A stretch of DNA of 64,000 nt from JACMJL01 sp963791805 (GCA_963791805.1 CAWBTU010000004.1:186001-250000); one strand, 5' to 3'; shown: positions 1 through 9,575, counted from the first letter of the stretch. Notes: a model not told the origin generated them from the sequence alone. Numbers and translations: made by a program.

Positions 1-774
1 TACTTTAAGGGAGCTAATAAGAGACGCAGCAGAGAAGCTGAAGAGGCTGTTGATGACAATGTTTATGCATTTGAATTTATGATGTGTAGCGTAAATAAAA
101 TAGATTCTCCGAAAAAATCCCTACAATTTGATTTTGTTGAAAGGAGATTTAAAGTTAACTCTGCATTAGAATCAAATATAAATTTGACAGCACCTGTTGA
201 AGGTTTTATGTTTCCTTGTTTTAATAACAATAGTGCAGATATAAATAAAATTATGTATTATACCTCTAAGCCTAAGGAGATTAATACTAATTTTGTCCAA
301 AATATTTTAAACTGTGAAATTAAAAAAACTGCTGAGGAAGAAAAAGAAGAATTTGGACAAATACTTAAAAATATGATTGGTGATACAATTGCACCAGTAA
401 CTATGCAAAATATTTATGAAAAACTTTCAGAAAAACTTGAAAATGAGGAAGAAAGTGAAGTACCTACTGTTAGCTTTCAAGATGTGAAAAATGTTCTTAC
501 AGAAAGTGGCGTTGAGAATATTGAAAAACTTGAAGATGCTTATAAAGAAGTAATAGGTGATGGAAAGTATGATTTTAAAGTTCAAAATATAGTTCCGGAT
601 ATGTCTACTAAGTCCGTGAAGATTTCAAATGGAAGTATGAGTCTGTCTATTTCTCCAAGTGAACTTAAAAACTTCAGAAAAGTTAAAGATAGTCACGGTA
701 ATCCTTGCTTACTCATTGAACTTACTGATGATGTGATTATAGATGGTTTTGAACTTAAAACTGAAGAAATTTAG
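1..774 (+). CDS. DUF4317 family protein, C-terminal part
   Basis: The reading frame is open from the first base of the window, so the true start lies upstream; 257 residues up to the TAG stop are visible. The sequence (for example KRRSREAEEAVDD at the beginning, then an acidic middle and a beta-rich end) resembles the DUF4317 proteins that are common in clostridia and have no established function. It is soluble-looking, with no signal peptide or membrane segment in the visible part. It ends 60 bases before the thiamine riboswitch and shares no obvious functional link with it. The family call is from memory of the sequence type and is moderately secure; the function is unknown. Confidence 0.6.
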   Translation, partial: YFKGANKRRSREAEEAVDDNVYAFEFMMCSVNKIDSPKKSLQFDFVERRFKVNSALESNINLTAPVEGFMFPCFNNNSADINKIMYYTSKPKEINTNFVQNILNCEIKKTAEEEKEEFGQILKNMIGDTIAPVTMQNIYEKLSEKLENEEESEVPTVSFQDVKNVLTESGVENIEKLEDAYKEVIGDGKYDFKVQNIVPDMSTKSVKISNGSMSLSISPSELKNFRKVKDSHGNPCLLIELTDDVIIDGFELKTEEI

Positions 775-834
775 TAATACTTTACAAATTGATTTATTAA
801 TATTATAATGAGTTAAAATTATAACTGAATAAAA

Positions 835-919
835 TTAACTAGGGGTGCCCTTTGGCTGAGATGGTTATTTAACCAATCCCTTTGAACCTGATGTAGTTAG
901 TACTACCGTAGGAAAGTTA
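835..919 (+). promoter_or_regulatory. TPP riboswitch (THI element)
   Basis: The stretch carries the signature blocks of a thiamine pyrophosphate aptamer: GGGGTGCCC, then GCTGAGA, then CCCTTTGAACCTGATG, then TTAGTACTACCGTAGGAAAG. The outer stem is formed by TTAACT (835-840) and AGTTA (915-919). It lies directly before a terminator hairpin and the thi genes, so binding of TPP is expected to cause early termination and shut the operon down. Confidence 0.95.
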
Positions 920-963
920 TTTACCTTAATTATTGTGATTGAATTATTGCGATAAATTTACTT

Positions 964-997
964 AGGAAGCTTTACCTTATGGAAAAGCTTCCTTTTT
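964..997 (+). terminator. Riboswitch-controlled terminator before thiS
   Basis: AGGAAGCTTT and AAAGCTTCCT can form a strong stem followed by TTTTT. Placed between the TPP aptamer and the thiS ribosome binding site, this is the expression platform: it should form when TPP is bound. Confidence 0.85.
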
Positions 998-1020
998 GTA
1001 TTCCTTAGGAGGTGAAAACT

Positions 1021-1215
1021 GTGATTATCAATGGTAAAATCATGAAATTTGAAGATGAAATAACAATAGCTTCCCTACTTAAAGAGTTAAATTTACCTCA
1101 AGAAAAAGTAGTTGTAGAAGTGAATTTTCAAATTATATCAAAGGAACTTTATTTAACCCATAAGCTTTATGACGCTGACAGTATAGAAATTGTAAGCTTT
1201 GTTGGAGGTGGTTAA
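1021..1215 (+). CDS. thiS: Sulfur carrier protein ThiS
   Basis: A 64-residue ubiquitin-fold protein that carries sulfur as a C-terminal thiocarboxylate for building the thiazole ring of thiamine. The diagnostic feature is the C-terminal Gly-Gly (it ends FVGGG), the site adenylated by ThiF. I chose the GTG at 1021 because AGGAGG at 1007-1012 then sits 8 bases upstream; the GTG at 1012 lies inside that ribosome binding site. It is the first gene of a compact operon, 3 bases before thiF, and is controlled by the TPP riboswitch. Confidence 0.93.
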   Translation: MIINGKIMKFEDEITIASLLKELNLPQEKVVVEVNFQIISKELYLTHKLYDADSIEIVSFVGGG

Positions 1216-1218
1216 AAA

Positions 1219-1812
1219 TTGAACATGGAAAATGAATTAGAAAAATTAAAAAATGCTAAAGTTGGGATAGCTGGACTTGGTGGAATCGGTTCAAATGTGG
1301 CAGTATCCCTTACAAGAACAGGAATCGGAAAACTAGTTCTAATTGATTTTGATAAGGTAGAAAGAAGTAATTTAAATAGGCAGCAATATTTTCTTAAACA
1401 TATTGACATGTACAAAACTGAAGCATTAAAAGAAATATTGTATGATATTAATCCTCACATCATTCTTGAAACTAAAAATATCTTTGTTCATGAAGATAAT
1501 ATACAAGAATTATTTAAAGATGTAGATATAATAGTGGAAGCCTTTGATAGCTCTGAATGCAAAGCGACTCTGGTTAATACTATTTTATTAAAAATGTCAA
1601 GCATTCCAGTGGTGGCTTCTTCTGGAATGGCAGGCTACTTTTCCAGCAATCTAATAAAAACTAGAAAAGTAGGAAGTAATTTTTATTTAGCTGGTGATGA
1701 GTTTTCTGACATAGAGCTCGGCTATATGCCCTTAGCACCTAGGGTTAATATAGTAGCAAATCATCAAGCAAACATGGTTCTTAGGCTTATCCTAGGAGAA
1801 ACAAAGGTGTAG
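1219..1812 (+). CDS. thiF: ThiF family 2, ThiS adenylyltransferase
   Basis: A 197-residue E1-like enzyme expected to adenylate the ThiS C-terminus. The nucleotide-binding motif GLGGIGS is at residues 19-25 and the SNLNRQQYF block characteristic of ThiF/MoeB/E1 follows near 51-59. It lacks the zinc-binding CXXC pairs of the longer (about 250 aa) E. coli-type ThiF, which fits the short family-2 type found in clostridia. TTG at 1219 is favoured as the start: GGAGGT at 1204-1209, inside the end of thiS, is 9 bases upstream, whereas ATG at 1225 would be 15 away. Coupled translation with thiS is likely. Confidence 0.88.
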   Translation: MNMENELEKLKNAKVGIAGLGGIGSNVAVSLTRTGIGKLVLIDFDKVERSNLNRQQYFLKHIDMYKTEALKEILYDINPHIILETKNIFVHEDNIQELFKDVDIIVEAFDSSECKATLVNTILLKMSSIPVVASSGMAGYFSSNLIKTRKVGSNFYLAGDEFSDIELGYMPLAPRVNIVANHQANMVLRLILGETKV

Positions 1813-1836
1813 TTTTTTTAGAAAGAAGTGTAATAA

Positions 1837-2613
1837 ATGGACAATCTAATTATAGGTGGCGTTGAGCTTAGAAATAGGTTACTAATAGGTACAGGTAAAT
1901 TTTGCAACAATTCTATTGTACCTAAAGTAATAGAAGGCTGTGGTGCTCAAGTAGTAACTATGGCACTTAGACGAGTTGATATAGATTCTAAAGAAGACAA
2001 TATTATAGAGTACATACCTAAGAATTGTATACTACTACCAAATACTTCTGGTGCTAGAAATGCAGAGGAAGCTGTTAGAATTGCTAGACTAGGAAAAGCT
2101 ATGGGTTGTGGCAACTGGGTTAAAATCGAAGTTATTTCTGATAATAAATACCTACTTCCGGATAATCAGGAAACTATAAAGGCTACAGAAATTCTTGCTA
2201 AAGAAGGCTTTATCGTACTTCCCTATATGAGTCCTGATCTAATGGCTGCAAGAAGATTACTAGACGCAGGTGCTGCAGCCATAATGCCTTTAGGTTCCCC
2301 TATTGGAACAAATCGTGGTATACAAACTAAAGAATTAATTCAAATATTGATAGATGAAATTACATTACCAATTATAGTGGATGCAGGTATTGGAAAGCCT
2401 TCTGATGCAGCTTTAGCAATGGAAATGGGAGCAGGCGCTGTACTTGTAAACACTGCTATTGCTACTTCAAATGATCCAATTAAAATGGCTGAAGCCTTTT
2501 CTCTAGCTGTTAGGGCTGGGAGACTAGCTTATATTTCTAAGCTAGGGGCACAAAATGATATAGCAATAGCCTCTTCGCCTTTAACAGGTTTTCTACATGA
2601 AGGTGATAAATAA
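1837..2613 (+). CDS. thiG: Thiazole synthase ThiG
   Basis: A 258-residue TIM-barrel enzyme that condenses 1-deoxyxylulose 5-phosphate, dehydroglycine and ThiS thiocarboxylate into the thiazole phosphate carboxylate. The length is normal for the family. The Schiff-base lysine is K96 in WVKIEVI, and the phosphate-binding region near the C-terminus (VDAGIGKPSDAALAMEMGAG, VNTAI) is intact. Its TAA stop overlaps the thiH ATG by one base, a sign of translational coupling with the enzyme that supplies its dehydroglycine. Confidence 0.95.
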   Translation: MDNLIIGGVELRNRLLIGTGKFCNNSIVPKVIEGCGAQVVTMALRRVDIDSKEDNIIEYIPKNCILLPNTSGARNAEEAVRIARLGKAMGCGNWVKIEVISDNKYLLPDNQETIKATEILAKEGFIVLPYMSPDLMAARRLLDAGAAAIMPLGSPIGTNRGIQTKELIQILIDEITLPIIVDAGIGKPSDAALAMEMGAGAVLVNTAIATSNDPIKMAEAFSLAVRAGRLAYISKLGAQNDIAIASSPLTGFLHEGDK

Positions 2614-3716
2614 TGAGCTTTTATGATTGTTATTCTGAATATAAAGATATGAATTTCCATGATTTTTTTAATACTGTTCAGGATGACGATATATTAAAAA
2701 TACTGAGTAAAGATAAACTTTCTAAATATGATTTTTTATCCTTACTGTCCCCCACTGCTGAAAAATATTTAGAAAAAATGGCTGAAAAAGCACAAAAATT
2801 ATCTCTACAACATTTTGGTAAAACCATTCTGTTATATACCCCATTATACTTGTCCAATTACTGCGTTAATAAATGTGCTTATTGTAGCTATAATATAGAA
2901 AATAAAATTAATAGGAAAACCTTAACCTTTGAAGAAATCGAAGCAGAGGCAAAAGCTATTTCTTCCACAGGGCTTAAGCATATTCTTGTACTTACTGGTG
3001 AAAGTAATAAAGAAGCTCCTGTATCCTATATTGCTGAGGCAGTTAAAATTTTAAAAAAATACTTTGACTCAATATGTATAGAAATTTATCCCCTAACTAA
3101 AGATGAATATTCAATGTTAGTGGAAGCTGGTGTTGATGGTTTAACCATTTATCAAGAAGTTTATAATGAAAGCATTTATGATAAAGTTCATATTGCAGGA
3201 CCAAAGAAAAACTATAAATTCAGGTTAGATGCTCCTGAAAGAGGCTGTTTAGCTAAAATGAGAAGTGTTAGTATAGGCGCGCTATTAGGACTAGATGACT
3301 GGAGAAAAGAAGCCTTTTATACTGGACTACACGCAGATTATCTTCAAAACAAATATTCTGAGATGGAAGTAAGTCTATCCATTCCTAGAATAAGACCACA
3401 TGTAGGAAGTTTTAATGATCTAAGCTTTGTAGAAGATAAAAACTTACTTCAAATTATACTTGCCTTTAGAATCTTTCTTCCTTATGTTGGCATCAATATT
3501 TCCACAAGGGAAAAACAAAGCTTTAGGGACAATTTAATCCCTCTAGGTATTACAAAAATGTCTGCCGGCGTTTCCACAGAAGTTGGTGGACATACCTCTG
3601 GTTCTACTGGAGATAGCCAATTTGAGATAAGTGATGGACGTAATGTTGAACAGGTTAAAAAAGCTATATTAGATAAAAACTATCAGCCTATATTTAAAGA
3701 CTGGATGGCACTATAG
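2613..3716 (+). CDS. thiH: 2-iminoacetate synthase ThiH
   Basis: A radical SAM tyrosine lyase of 367 residues that cleaves tyrosine to dehydroglycine (2-iminoacetate) and p-cresol for ThiG. The CX3CX2C motif for the 4Fe-4S cluster is C84, C88 and C91 (SNYCVNKCAYCSY). Use of ThiH rather than glycine oxidase ThiO is what an anaerobe is expected to do, because the reaction needs no oxygen. It is translationally coupled to thiG by the TAATG overlap. Confidence 0.95.
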   Translation: MSFYDCYSEYKDMNFHDFFNTVQDDDILKILSKDKLSKYDFLSLLSPTAEKYLEKMAEKAQKLSLQHFGKTILLYTPLYLSNYCVNKCAYCSYNIENKINRKTLTFEEIEAEAKAISSTGLKHILVLTGESNKEAPVSYIAEAVKILKKYFDSICIEIYPLTKDEYSMLVEAGVDGLTIYQEVYNESIYDKVHIAGPKKNYKFRLDAPERGCLAKMRSVSIGALLGLDDWRKEAFYTGLHADYLQNKYSEMEVSLSIPRIRPHVGSFNDLSFVEDKNLLQIILAFRIFLPYVGINISTREKQSFRDNLIPLGITKMSAGVSTEVGGHTSGSTGDSQFEISDGRNVEQVKKAILDKNYQPIFKDWMAL

Positions 3717-3744
3717 AATAAAATTTAAAGGAGACTAAAAAATT

Positions 3745-5055
3745 ATGTATACAACTCAAATGGATGCCGCAAAAAAAGGCATAATCACTAAGCAAATGGA
3801 AATCGTAGCTAAAAAAGAAAATATGAATGTGGAGACGTTGAGGAACCTTATTGCAGAGGGTAAAATTGCACTTCCTGCTAATAAAAATCATATTTCCTTA
3901 GACCCTGAAGGCGTTGGACAAGGCTTAAAAACAAAAATTAATGTAAATTTAGGTATTTCAAAAGACTGCTGTGATATCGATGAAGAAATGAAAAAAGTGC
4001 AATTAGCTTTGGATATGAAAGCTGAAGCTATAATGGATTTAAGCTCTTTTGGTAAAACAGAAGAATTCAGACAAAGACTTATTGCCACCTCACCTGCCAT
4101 GGTAGGAACAGTACCAATTTATGATGCTGTTGGATTTTATGATAAAGAATTAAAAGACATCACTTCTAAAGAATTTTTAGAGGTAGTAGAAAAACATGCA
4201 AAGGAAGGTGTGGACTTTGTAACTATACATGCGGGTATTAATAAGGAAACTGCCGCAGTTTTTAAAAGAAATAAAAGACTAACAAACATAGTATCTAGAG
4301 GGGGCTCTCTCCTTTATGCTTGGATGGAATTAAACCAAAAGGAAAATCCTTTTTATGAATATTTTGATGAGCTTTTAGATATATGTGAAAAATATGATTT
4401 AACCTTGAGTCTTGGTGATGCTTGTAGACCTGGCTCTATTAAGGATGCTACTGATGCATGCCAAATTAAAGAATTGATGGTACTTGGAGAATTAACCTTA
4501 AGAGCTTGGGAGAGGAATGTACAAGTTATTATTGAAGGACCTGGTCATATGGCTTTAAATGAAATTCAAGCAAATATGTTACTTGAAAAAAAATTATGCC
4601 ATGGTGCACCTTTCTATGTTTTAGGACCAATAGTTACAGATATTGCTCCAGGTTATGATCACATTACAAGTGCCATAGGTGGAGCTTTGGCTGCTAGCTG
4701 CGGTGCAGACTTTCTATGCTATGTAACTCCAGCTGAGCATTTAAGACTTCCAAATTTAGAGGATGTAAAGGAAGGTATTATTGCAGCAAAAATAGCAGCT
4801 CATGCTGGTGATATTGCTAAAAATATTCCTGGTTCAAGAGATATAGATAACGAAATGAGTTTAGCAAGGCAGCAACTCGATTGGACAAAAATGTTTCAGC
4901 TTGCTATTGATCCAGAAAAAGCTATAAGGTATAGAAAAGAATCAACGCCAGAGCATGAAGATTCCTGTACTATGTGTGGAAAAATGTGTTCAATGCGAAA
5001 CATGAATAAAATAATGCAAGGCAAGGATGTTAACATATTGAGAGAAGATACTTAA
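3745..5055 (+). CDS. thiC: Phosphomethylpyrimidine synthase ThiC
   Basis: A radical SAM enzyme that rearranges aminoimidazole ribotide into HMP phosphate, the pyrimidine half of thiamine. At 436 residues it is the short form, without the N-terminal extension of proteobacterial ThiC. The C-terminal cluster-binding cysteines are C408, C411 and C415 (SCTMCGKMCSM). The spacing is CX2CX3C, one residue shorter than the CX2CX4C of E. coli ThiC; from memory this fits the short clade. AAAGGAG precedes the ATG at a good distance. It lies 28 bases after thiH, so both thiamine precursors are made from one riboswitch-controlled operon. Confidence 0.95.
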   Translation: MYTTQMDAAKKGIITKQMEIVAKKENMNVETLRNLIAEGKIALPANKNHISLDPEGVGQGLKTKINVNLGISKDCCDIDEEMKKVQLALDMKAEAIMDLSSFGKTEEFRQRLIATSPAMVGTVPIYDAVGFYDKELKDITSKEFLEVVEKHAKEGVDFVTIHAGINKETAAVFKRNKRLTNIVSRGGSLLYAWMELNQKENPFYEYFDELLDICEKYDLTLSLGDACRPGSIKDATDACQIKELMVLGELTLRAWERNVQVIIEGPGHMALNEIQANMLLEKKLCHGAPFYVLGPIVTDIAPGYDHITSAIGGALAASCGADFLCYVTPAEHLRLPNLEDVKEGIIAAKIAAHAGDIAKNIPGSRDIDNEMSLARQQLDWTKMFQLAIDPEKAIRYRKESTPEHEDSCTMCGKMCSMRNMNKIMQGKDVNILREDT

Positions 5056-5056
5056 A

Positions 5057-5689
5057 TTGTTATATCTAATAACTAATAGAAAACTGGTTGAAAATAATAA
5101 TTTTTATAATATTATTAGTGAAGCAATAAATGCTGGAGTCTATGCTATTATTCTTCGTGAAAAGGATTTATCCTGTACTGAACTTTTACCTATAGCAATA
5201 AAAATCAAGAATATAATAGGAAATAGAGATGTGAAACTTATCATAAATCAAAGTTTAGATGTTGCAAACGCTATAGAAGCCAATGGCTTTCATACGAATT
5301 ATCAAAGCTTTATTAAAACTAAGCCTATTTTTAATGGTATTCTAGGGACTTCAGTTCACAGTCTAGAAGAAGCTATACAAGCCGAAAAGCATGGTGCTGA
5401 TTATCTACTACTTGGACATATATTTGAAACAGAATGTAAAAAAGGTATTCCACCTAAAGGCATAGAGCTTATCAAAAATGTAAAAAATAAAGTTAGTATC
5501 CCTATAATTGCTTTAGGTGGAATAAAACCCGAAAATCAACGTTTGGTTATAAACGCAGGTGCAAGTGGCATTGGAGTTATGTCTTCAATTATGCAATCTG
5601 AAACTCCTTATGCTTTGACAAAAGATTATATAGAAGCAATGAATAACTGCCTCGCATTGCAAAATCCCCTCAATTATACTAAACTATAA
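5057..5689 (+). CDS. tenI: TenI-like thiazole tautomerase
   Basis: A 210-residue TIM-barrel protein of the ThiE/TenI family, starting at TTG two bases after thiC. It resembles Bacillus TenI more than ThiE: it has SVHSLEEAIQAEKHGADY, then GHIFETECKKG, where TenI has the catalytic histidine (here H121), and VSIPIIALGGI. ThiE enzymes usually show a G-P-hydrophobic-F-x-T motif at that place. TenI aromatises the thiazole tautomer made by ThiG. If this is right, thiamine phosphate synthase (ThiE) must be encoded elsewhere. Automated annotation may label it thiE; I cannot exclude dual function. Confidence 0.7.
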   Translation: MLYLITNRKLVENNNFYNIISEAINAGVYAIILREKDLSCTELLPIAIKIKNIIGNRDVKLIINQSLDVANAIEANGFHTNYQSFIKTKPIFNGILGTSVHSLEEAIQAEKHGADYLLLGHIFETECKKGIPPKGIELIKNVKNKVSIPIIALGGIKPENQRLVINAGASGIGVMSSIMQSETPYALTKDYIEAMNNCLALQNPLNYTKL

Positions 5690-5743
5690 TTAAATTAATT
5701 AAAAGTTGAACATCTCTCAACTATGAAATAGAAGGGGTTACAT

Positions 5744-7810
5744 ATGAGAAAAGAACATGTAAATTATCCGAAAGACATTCCAATTTCTATTTCCTATGCA
5801 ACAATAAAACAATACCCTCTCCATTGGCATAACACTATAGAAATTCTTTATGTTCTTAAAGGTAAGATTGAAGTTACAATAGATTCAGATAAATATGAAC
5901 TAGTAGAAAAAGACCTAGAAATTATTAATATTAATGAGCCACATACAATTCATAGTACTGATAAGGAAAATAGAGTTTTACTATTTCATATAGATCATTA
6001 TTTTTTCGAAAAGTACTATAGTGATATTGAAAATATGTTCTTCTACACTAATACTACTGATGATAAAGCTCAAGAAGGTGAAGAATATGATATTCTTAGA
6101 ACCTTTTTAGCTAAAATTCTATGTGAAGCAGTTCAAAGACAGGATAACTATGATGAAGAAATTGAGGATATTCTTATAGACCTTCTATATCATCTTATCA
6201 ATAATTTTCATTATTTAATGTATGAAAAGGAAGAGCTTAAGGAAAAGGAACATCAGCTTGAAAGATATCACAGAATAGCAAAATACATATTTAACAACTA
6301 TAACGATAACATCACTCTTTCAGATATAGCTAAGCAAGAATTTTTAAGCACTCATTACCTTTCCCATGAGATTAAAGATGCTACTGGTTATAGCTTTACA
6401 GATTTATTAAACTTAACTAGAGTTGAAGAATCTTTAAAGCTTCTTTTAGATACTGACAAAACAATTTCTGAAATATCAGATACTGTTGGCTTTTCCCATA
6501 CAAGATATTTGAATAAGCATTTTAAGATTCATTATAAATCAACACCTCTTCAGTATAGGAAAAAATATAAAATTAGTGAAGAAGCATTTGAAAAACAGAA
6601 AAATATCGAATTGCATGATTTAAAAGAAAGTCTTAGCTTCTTAACTTATTACTTAGAAGATTATGATAGGTTTAACTATGAAGATAAAATAACAAAAATT
6701 AATATTGATATGTCCCTTGACCAAGGATCTTTCGAAAAAACATTTAAAGAGATAATAAATGTTGGAGATGCTTTTGAACTTCTTATTGAAGATAACAAGG
6801 ATATATTAGAACTGTTACAAGAAGAAATAGGCTTTGAATATGCTAGACTTCTAAATCTATTTAGCATAGATATGGCTATATTCCCAAATTCTAGATTTTA
6901 TAACTGGAATAGAGCAAGTGATGTACTTGAGTTTTTAGATACTCTTGATATAAAGCCGCTTATTGTTTTAGATGATAGCGGCTTTACTTCAGAAGGCTTC
7001 TTTGAAGCAATAAAATCCTTCTTAGACTATTTTGAGGAACTAGATACCATAAATATAAATTCTTTTAAATTTCAGTTTATATCAACAATGAAAGAGCTTG
7101 AGATAAACAAAATATCAACTTTCTTAAATGAAGAATACAATTTACAGATATGTAATAAACCCTTTGACCATGTGGAAAATGTCAATTTTATTTATGATAC
7201 AGCATATATGTTACCGTATATAATCAATAATGAAGTTAATAACAGGCCTTCACTAGATTTCTTAAAAGCTTTTGATGTCCTAGACAAACAAGTATCTTTA
7301 ACTAATGAAGTGTTTTTTGGATATCCAGGATTTATTAATGATAAAGGTATAAAAAAGCCTTCATACTATGCGTACTATCTTCTAAATAAACTTGGTGACA
7401 CTCTAGTTGCTAAAGATGATGGATATATCGTTACTAAAAGTGATAATGAATATCAGATTTTGTTATACAGCCATCATGATGATATAGACAAATTGCTAAC
7501 CCTTGAAAGCTTTTCAAAACTTAGGGGTACTAAGAATGCAACTGCAAGAAAACTTTCTTTAAATATAGTAAATGTGCCTTCAGCAATTAAAATAACAAAT
7601 TATGAAATAAACGAAAAGATAGGTTCTTCTTATAATTACTGGATGGACATGGGCAGACCTAAAAGATTAAATAAAGAGGAGAAAGAAATTCTTCATAAGG
7701 CTTCCTTTCCAAAAATATACTTTAAAAGCTACAAAAAAAGCACTATATTTAATGTTCAAACAAACTTGAATGGATATGGCGCCCTGCTGATTATAATTAA
7801 AGAAGTATAA
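5744..7810 (+). CDS. AraC-family regulator with C-terminal GH39-like domain
   Basis: A 688-residue transcription regulator. The N-terminus (about 15-100) is a cupin sensor domain with the HWHN..E motif at 27-33. Residues about 177-276 form the double helix-turn-helix DNA-binding domain (ITLSDIAKQEFLSTHYL, then ISEISDTVGFSHTRYLNKHF). The remaining 400 residues look like the glycoside hydrolase family 39-like barrel found in large clostridial AraC proteins, probably a ligand-sensing rather than catalytic module. It is preceded by GAAGGGG and followed by its own terminator, so it is monocistronic. The downstream MATE gene is a possible but unproven target; the ligand is unknown. Confidence 0.85.
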   Translation: MRKEHVNYPKDIPISISYATIKQYPLHWHNTIEILYVLKGKIEVTIDSDKYELVEKDLEIININEPHTIHSTDKENRVLLFHIDHYFFEKYYSDIENMFFYTNTTDDKAQEGEEYDILRTFLAKILCEAVQRQDNYDEEIEDILIDLLYHLINNFHYLMYEKEELKEKEHQLERYHRIAKYIFNNYNDNITLSDIAKQEFLSTHYLSHEIKDATGYSFTDLLNLTRVEESLKLLLDTDKTISEISDTVGFSHTRYLNKHFKIHYKSTPLQYRKKYKISEEAFEKQKNIELHDLKESLSFLTYYLEDYDRFNYEDKITKINIDMSLDQGSFEKTFKEIINVGDAFELLIEDNKDILELLQEEIGFEYARLLNLFSIDMAIFPNSRFYNWNRASDVLEFLDTLDIKPLIVLDDSGFTSEGFFEAIKSFLDYFEELDTININSFKFQFISTMKELEINKISTFLNEEYNLQICNKPFDHVENVNFIYDTAYMLPYIINNEVNNRPSLDFLKAFDVLDKQVSLTNEVFFGYPGFINDKGIKKPSYYAYYLLNKLGDTLVAKDDGYIVTKSDNEYQILLYSHHDDIDKLLTLESFSKLRGTKNATARKLSLNIVNVPSAIKITNYEINEKIGSSYNYWMDMGRPKRLNKEEKEILHKASFPKIYFKSYKKSTIFNVQTNLNGYGALLIIIKEV

Positions 7811-7820
7811 TGAGATATTT

Positions 7821-7850
7821 AAAAGACACCCTTAAAAAAGGTGTCTTTTG
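7821..7850 (+). terminator. Intrinsic terminator after the AraC gene
   Basis: AAAAGACACC and GGTGTCTTTT pair around a short A-rich loop. The T-rich 3' arm makes it usable on this strand; it separates the regulator from the MATE gene. Confidence 0.8.
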
Positions 7851-8010
7851 TGTTTTATTGAAATTATCAATTTGTGTAAAATAGCACATTGGTACTTTTT
7901 TATAAGCAGTTTAGTCAATGTAAAGTTTCATTTTAACCACTATACTATAATTACAGCTTAAAATAATATCAAAATAAATTTAAACTGTAAGAAATTCGAG
8001 GTGAACCTTT

Positions 8011-9396
8011 ATGGGGATTGACAATAATATTTTCGCAAAAGAAAAAATAAGTAAACTACTTTTCAGATTTGCTGTGCCAGCAATAATTTCATTATTAATA
8101 TTGGAACTTTATAATATGGTGGATACAGTATTCGTAGGTAGATATATAGGAGCTAATGCAATTGCAGCGCTTACCATAGCCTTTCCTATTCAAAGATTTA
8201 TTATAGCTATGGGTATGTTAGTTGCTGTAGGGGCTTCCACTTACACTGCTAGAACTTTGGGAGAAAAAAACATTAAGGATTTGAAAAAAGTAATAATAAA
8301 TTCATTTAGTTTAACTTTATTGTTACTGATACCGATTTGTACACTTATCTTTATATTTAGAGAACCTGTTCTTTTGGCGCTTGGTGCTAGCGGCTCAACA
8401 TATCCACTGGCAAAAGATTATGTATCTATAATACTTCTCGGTGGTGTGTTCCAATGTTTGTCTGTGGTGGCTTGCTACATAATGGTTTCTCTTGGAAATA
8501 CTAAAGTAACCCTTTACACTAACTTACTTGGAGCTACTTTAAACATAATAATAAATTATGTACTAGTTGGACTTCTGGGCTTTGGAGTATCTGGTTCTGC
8601 TATTGCAACAGTTGTTTCTCAAATATCAGCTTTCGCCTTTGCTCTATATAAATTTAGAAAAGTAAATTCAACTTTTAACATTGACTATACACTAAAAATT
8701 GCTTCTAAATCACTTAATAAAAGTATTCTTGCTGGAATTGTAGCCGTTGGATTTTCAACCTTTATCATAGAAATTGCAGATGCCTTTGTTGCTATTGTAC
8801 TGAATAACATACTTTCCTCACAAGGTGGAGATATGGCTATAGTGATGGTTGGAATAATTACTAAAATTTCAATGTTTATGTTTATAGCAATAATAGGAAT
8901 AAGTTCTGCAATGCAACCAATCGTTGCTTATAACTTCGGTGCAGAAAACTATGAAAGAATGCAGGAAGCCTTAAATGTTGCAATTAAAACTGTAATAATT
9001 ACATCCTTTTGCTTCTGGTCAGTACTAATGATATTTTCAAATTCAATTATAGGCTTTTTCTTAAAGGATGCAGCCTTAGTTAATGAAACTGTAAAAGCAT
9101 TTAGAATATGTATCTCTCTGCTTCCTTTAGTAGGAGTATATTATATTGGAATGTACTACTTCCAAGCAATTGGTGAAGCTAGAACTAGTTTCTTACTTTC
9201 AATTTATAGAGAAACTATAGTATTTATACCGCTAGCAATACTTCTAGTTCAAATCTTCGGAATCAAAGGTGCTTGGATTGCTTATCCAATAACCGATGCT
9301 ATAGCAGCTTTAACTTCTATCTACTTTATAAAACGAGCTACAAGAGAAACTTCGGATTATAGATTAGAAAGGAATTTGTTACATAGCAGAGCATAA
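8011..9396 (+). CDS. MATE family multidrug efflux transporter
   Basis: A 461-residue membrane protein with about twelve hydrophobic segments in two homologous halves, the architecture of Na+ or H+ coupled MATE exporters. The N-terminal region has LLIL..YNMVDTVFVGRYIG, typical of the DinF/MepA-like branch, and the internal repeat is recognisable near FVAIVLNN. It should export cationic drugs or metabolites across the cytoplasmic membrane. The gene stands alone between two terminators. The substrate cannot be deduced from the sequence. Confidence 0.9.
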   Translation: MGIDNNIFAKEKISKLLFRFAVPAIISLLILELYNMVDTVFVGRYIGANAIAALTIAFPIQRFIIAMGMLVAVGASTYTARTLGEKNIKDLKKVIINSFSLTLLLLIPICTLIFIFREPVLLALGASGSTYPLAKDYVSIILLGGVFQCLSVVACYIMVSLGNTKVTLYTNLLGATLNIIINYVLVGLLGFGVSGSAIATVVSQISAFAFALYKFRKVNSTFNIDYTLKIASKSLNKSILAGIVAVGFSTFIIEIADAFVAIVLNNILSSQGGDMAIVMVGIITKISMFMFIAIIGISSAMQPIVAYNFGAENYERMQEALNVAIKTVIITSFCFWSVLMIFSNSIIGFFLKDAALVNETVKAFRICISLLPLVGVYYIGMYYFQAIGEARTSFLLSIYRETIVFIPLAILLVQIFGIKGAWIAYPITDAIAALTSIYFIKRATRETSDYRLERNLLHSRA

Positions 9397-9401
9397 ATTT
9401 T

Positions 9402-9444
9402 AAAGGGTTGACTCCTTATTTTTTAGGAGTCAACCCTTTTTTAC
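9402..9444 (+). terminator. Strong terminator after the MATE gene
   Basis: AAAGGGTTGACTCCT and AGGAGTCAACCCTTT form a 15-bp perfect stem followed by TTTTTT. Confidence 0.92.
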
Positions 9445-9575
9445 TTAAATATATCCTTAAGAGCTATTTCTAAATCTTCAAAAATTACATCTAGAGGTGC
9501 ATGATAAACCCAGCATTCTTTGCCTTCAAAATAACCACCTAGTTTTCTCTCTATATTAAAACTAGTTGCTTTCAT
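9441..9575 (-). pseudogene. Short open frame, probable gene remnant
   Basis: A 44-residue frame on the minus strand (MKATSFNIERKLGGYFEGK... ending LKDIFK) with coding-like amino-acid composition. The frame stays open for 11 codons upstream of the ATG without a convincing ribosome binding site, and its stop falls inside the T-run of the neighbouring terminator. I read it as the 3' end of a deleted gene rather than a real small protein. I do not recognise the family. Confidence 0.35.
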
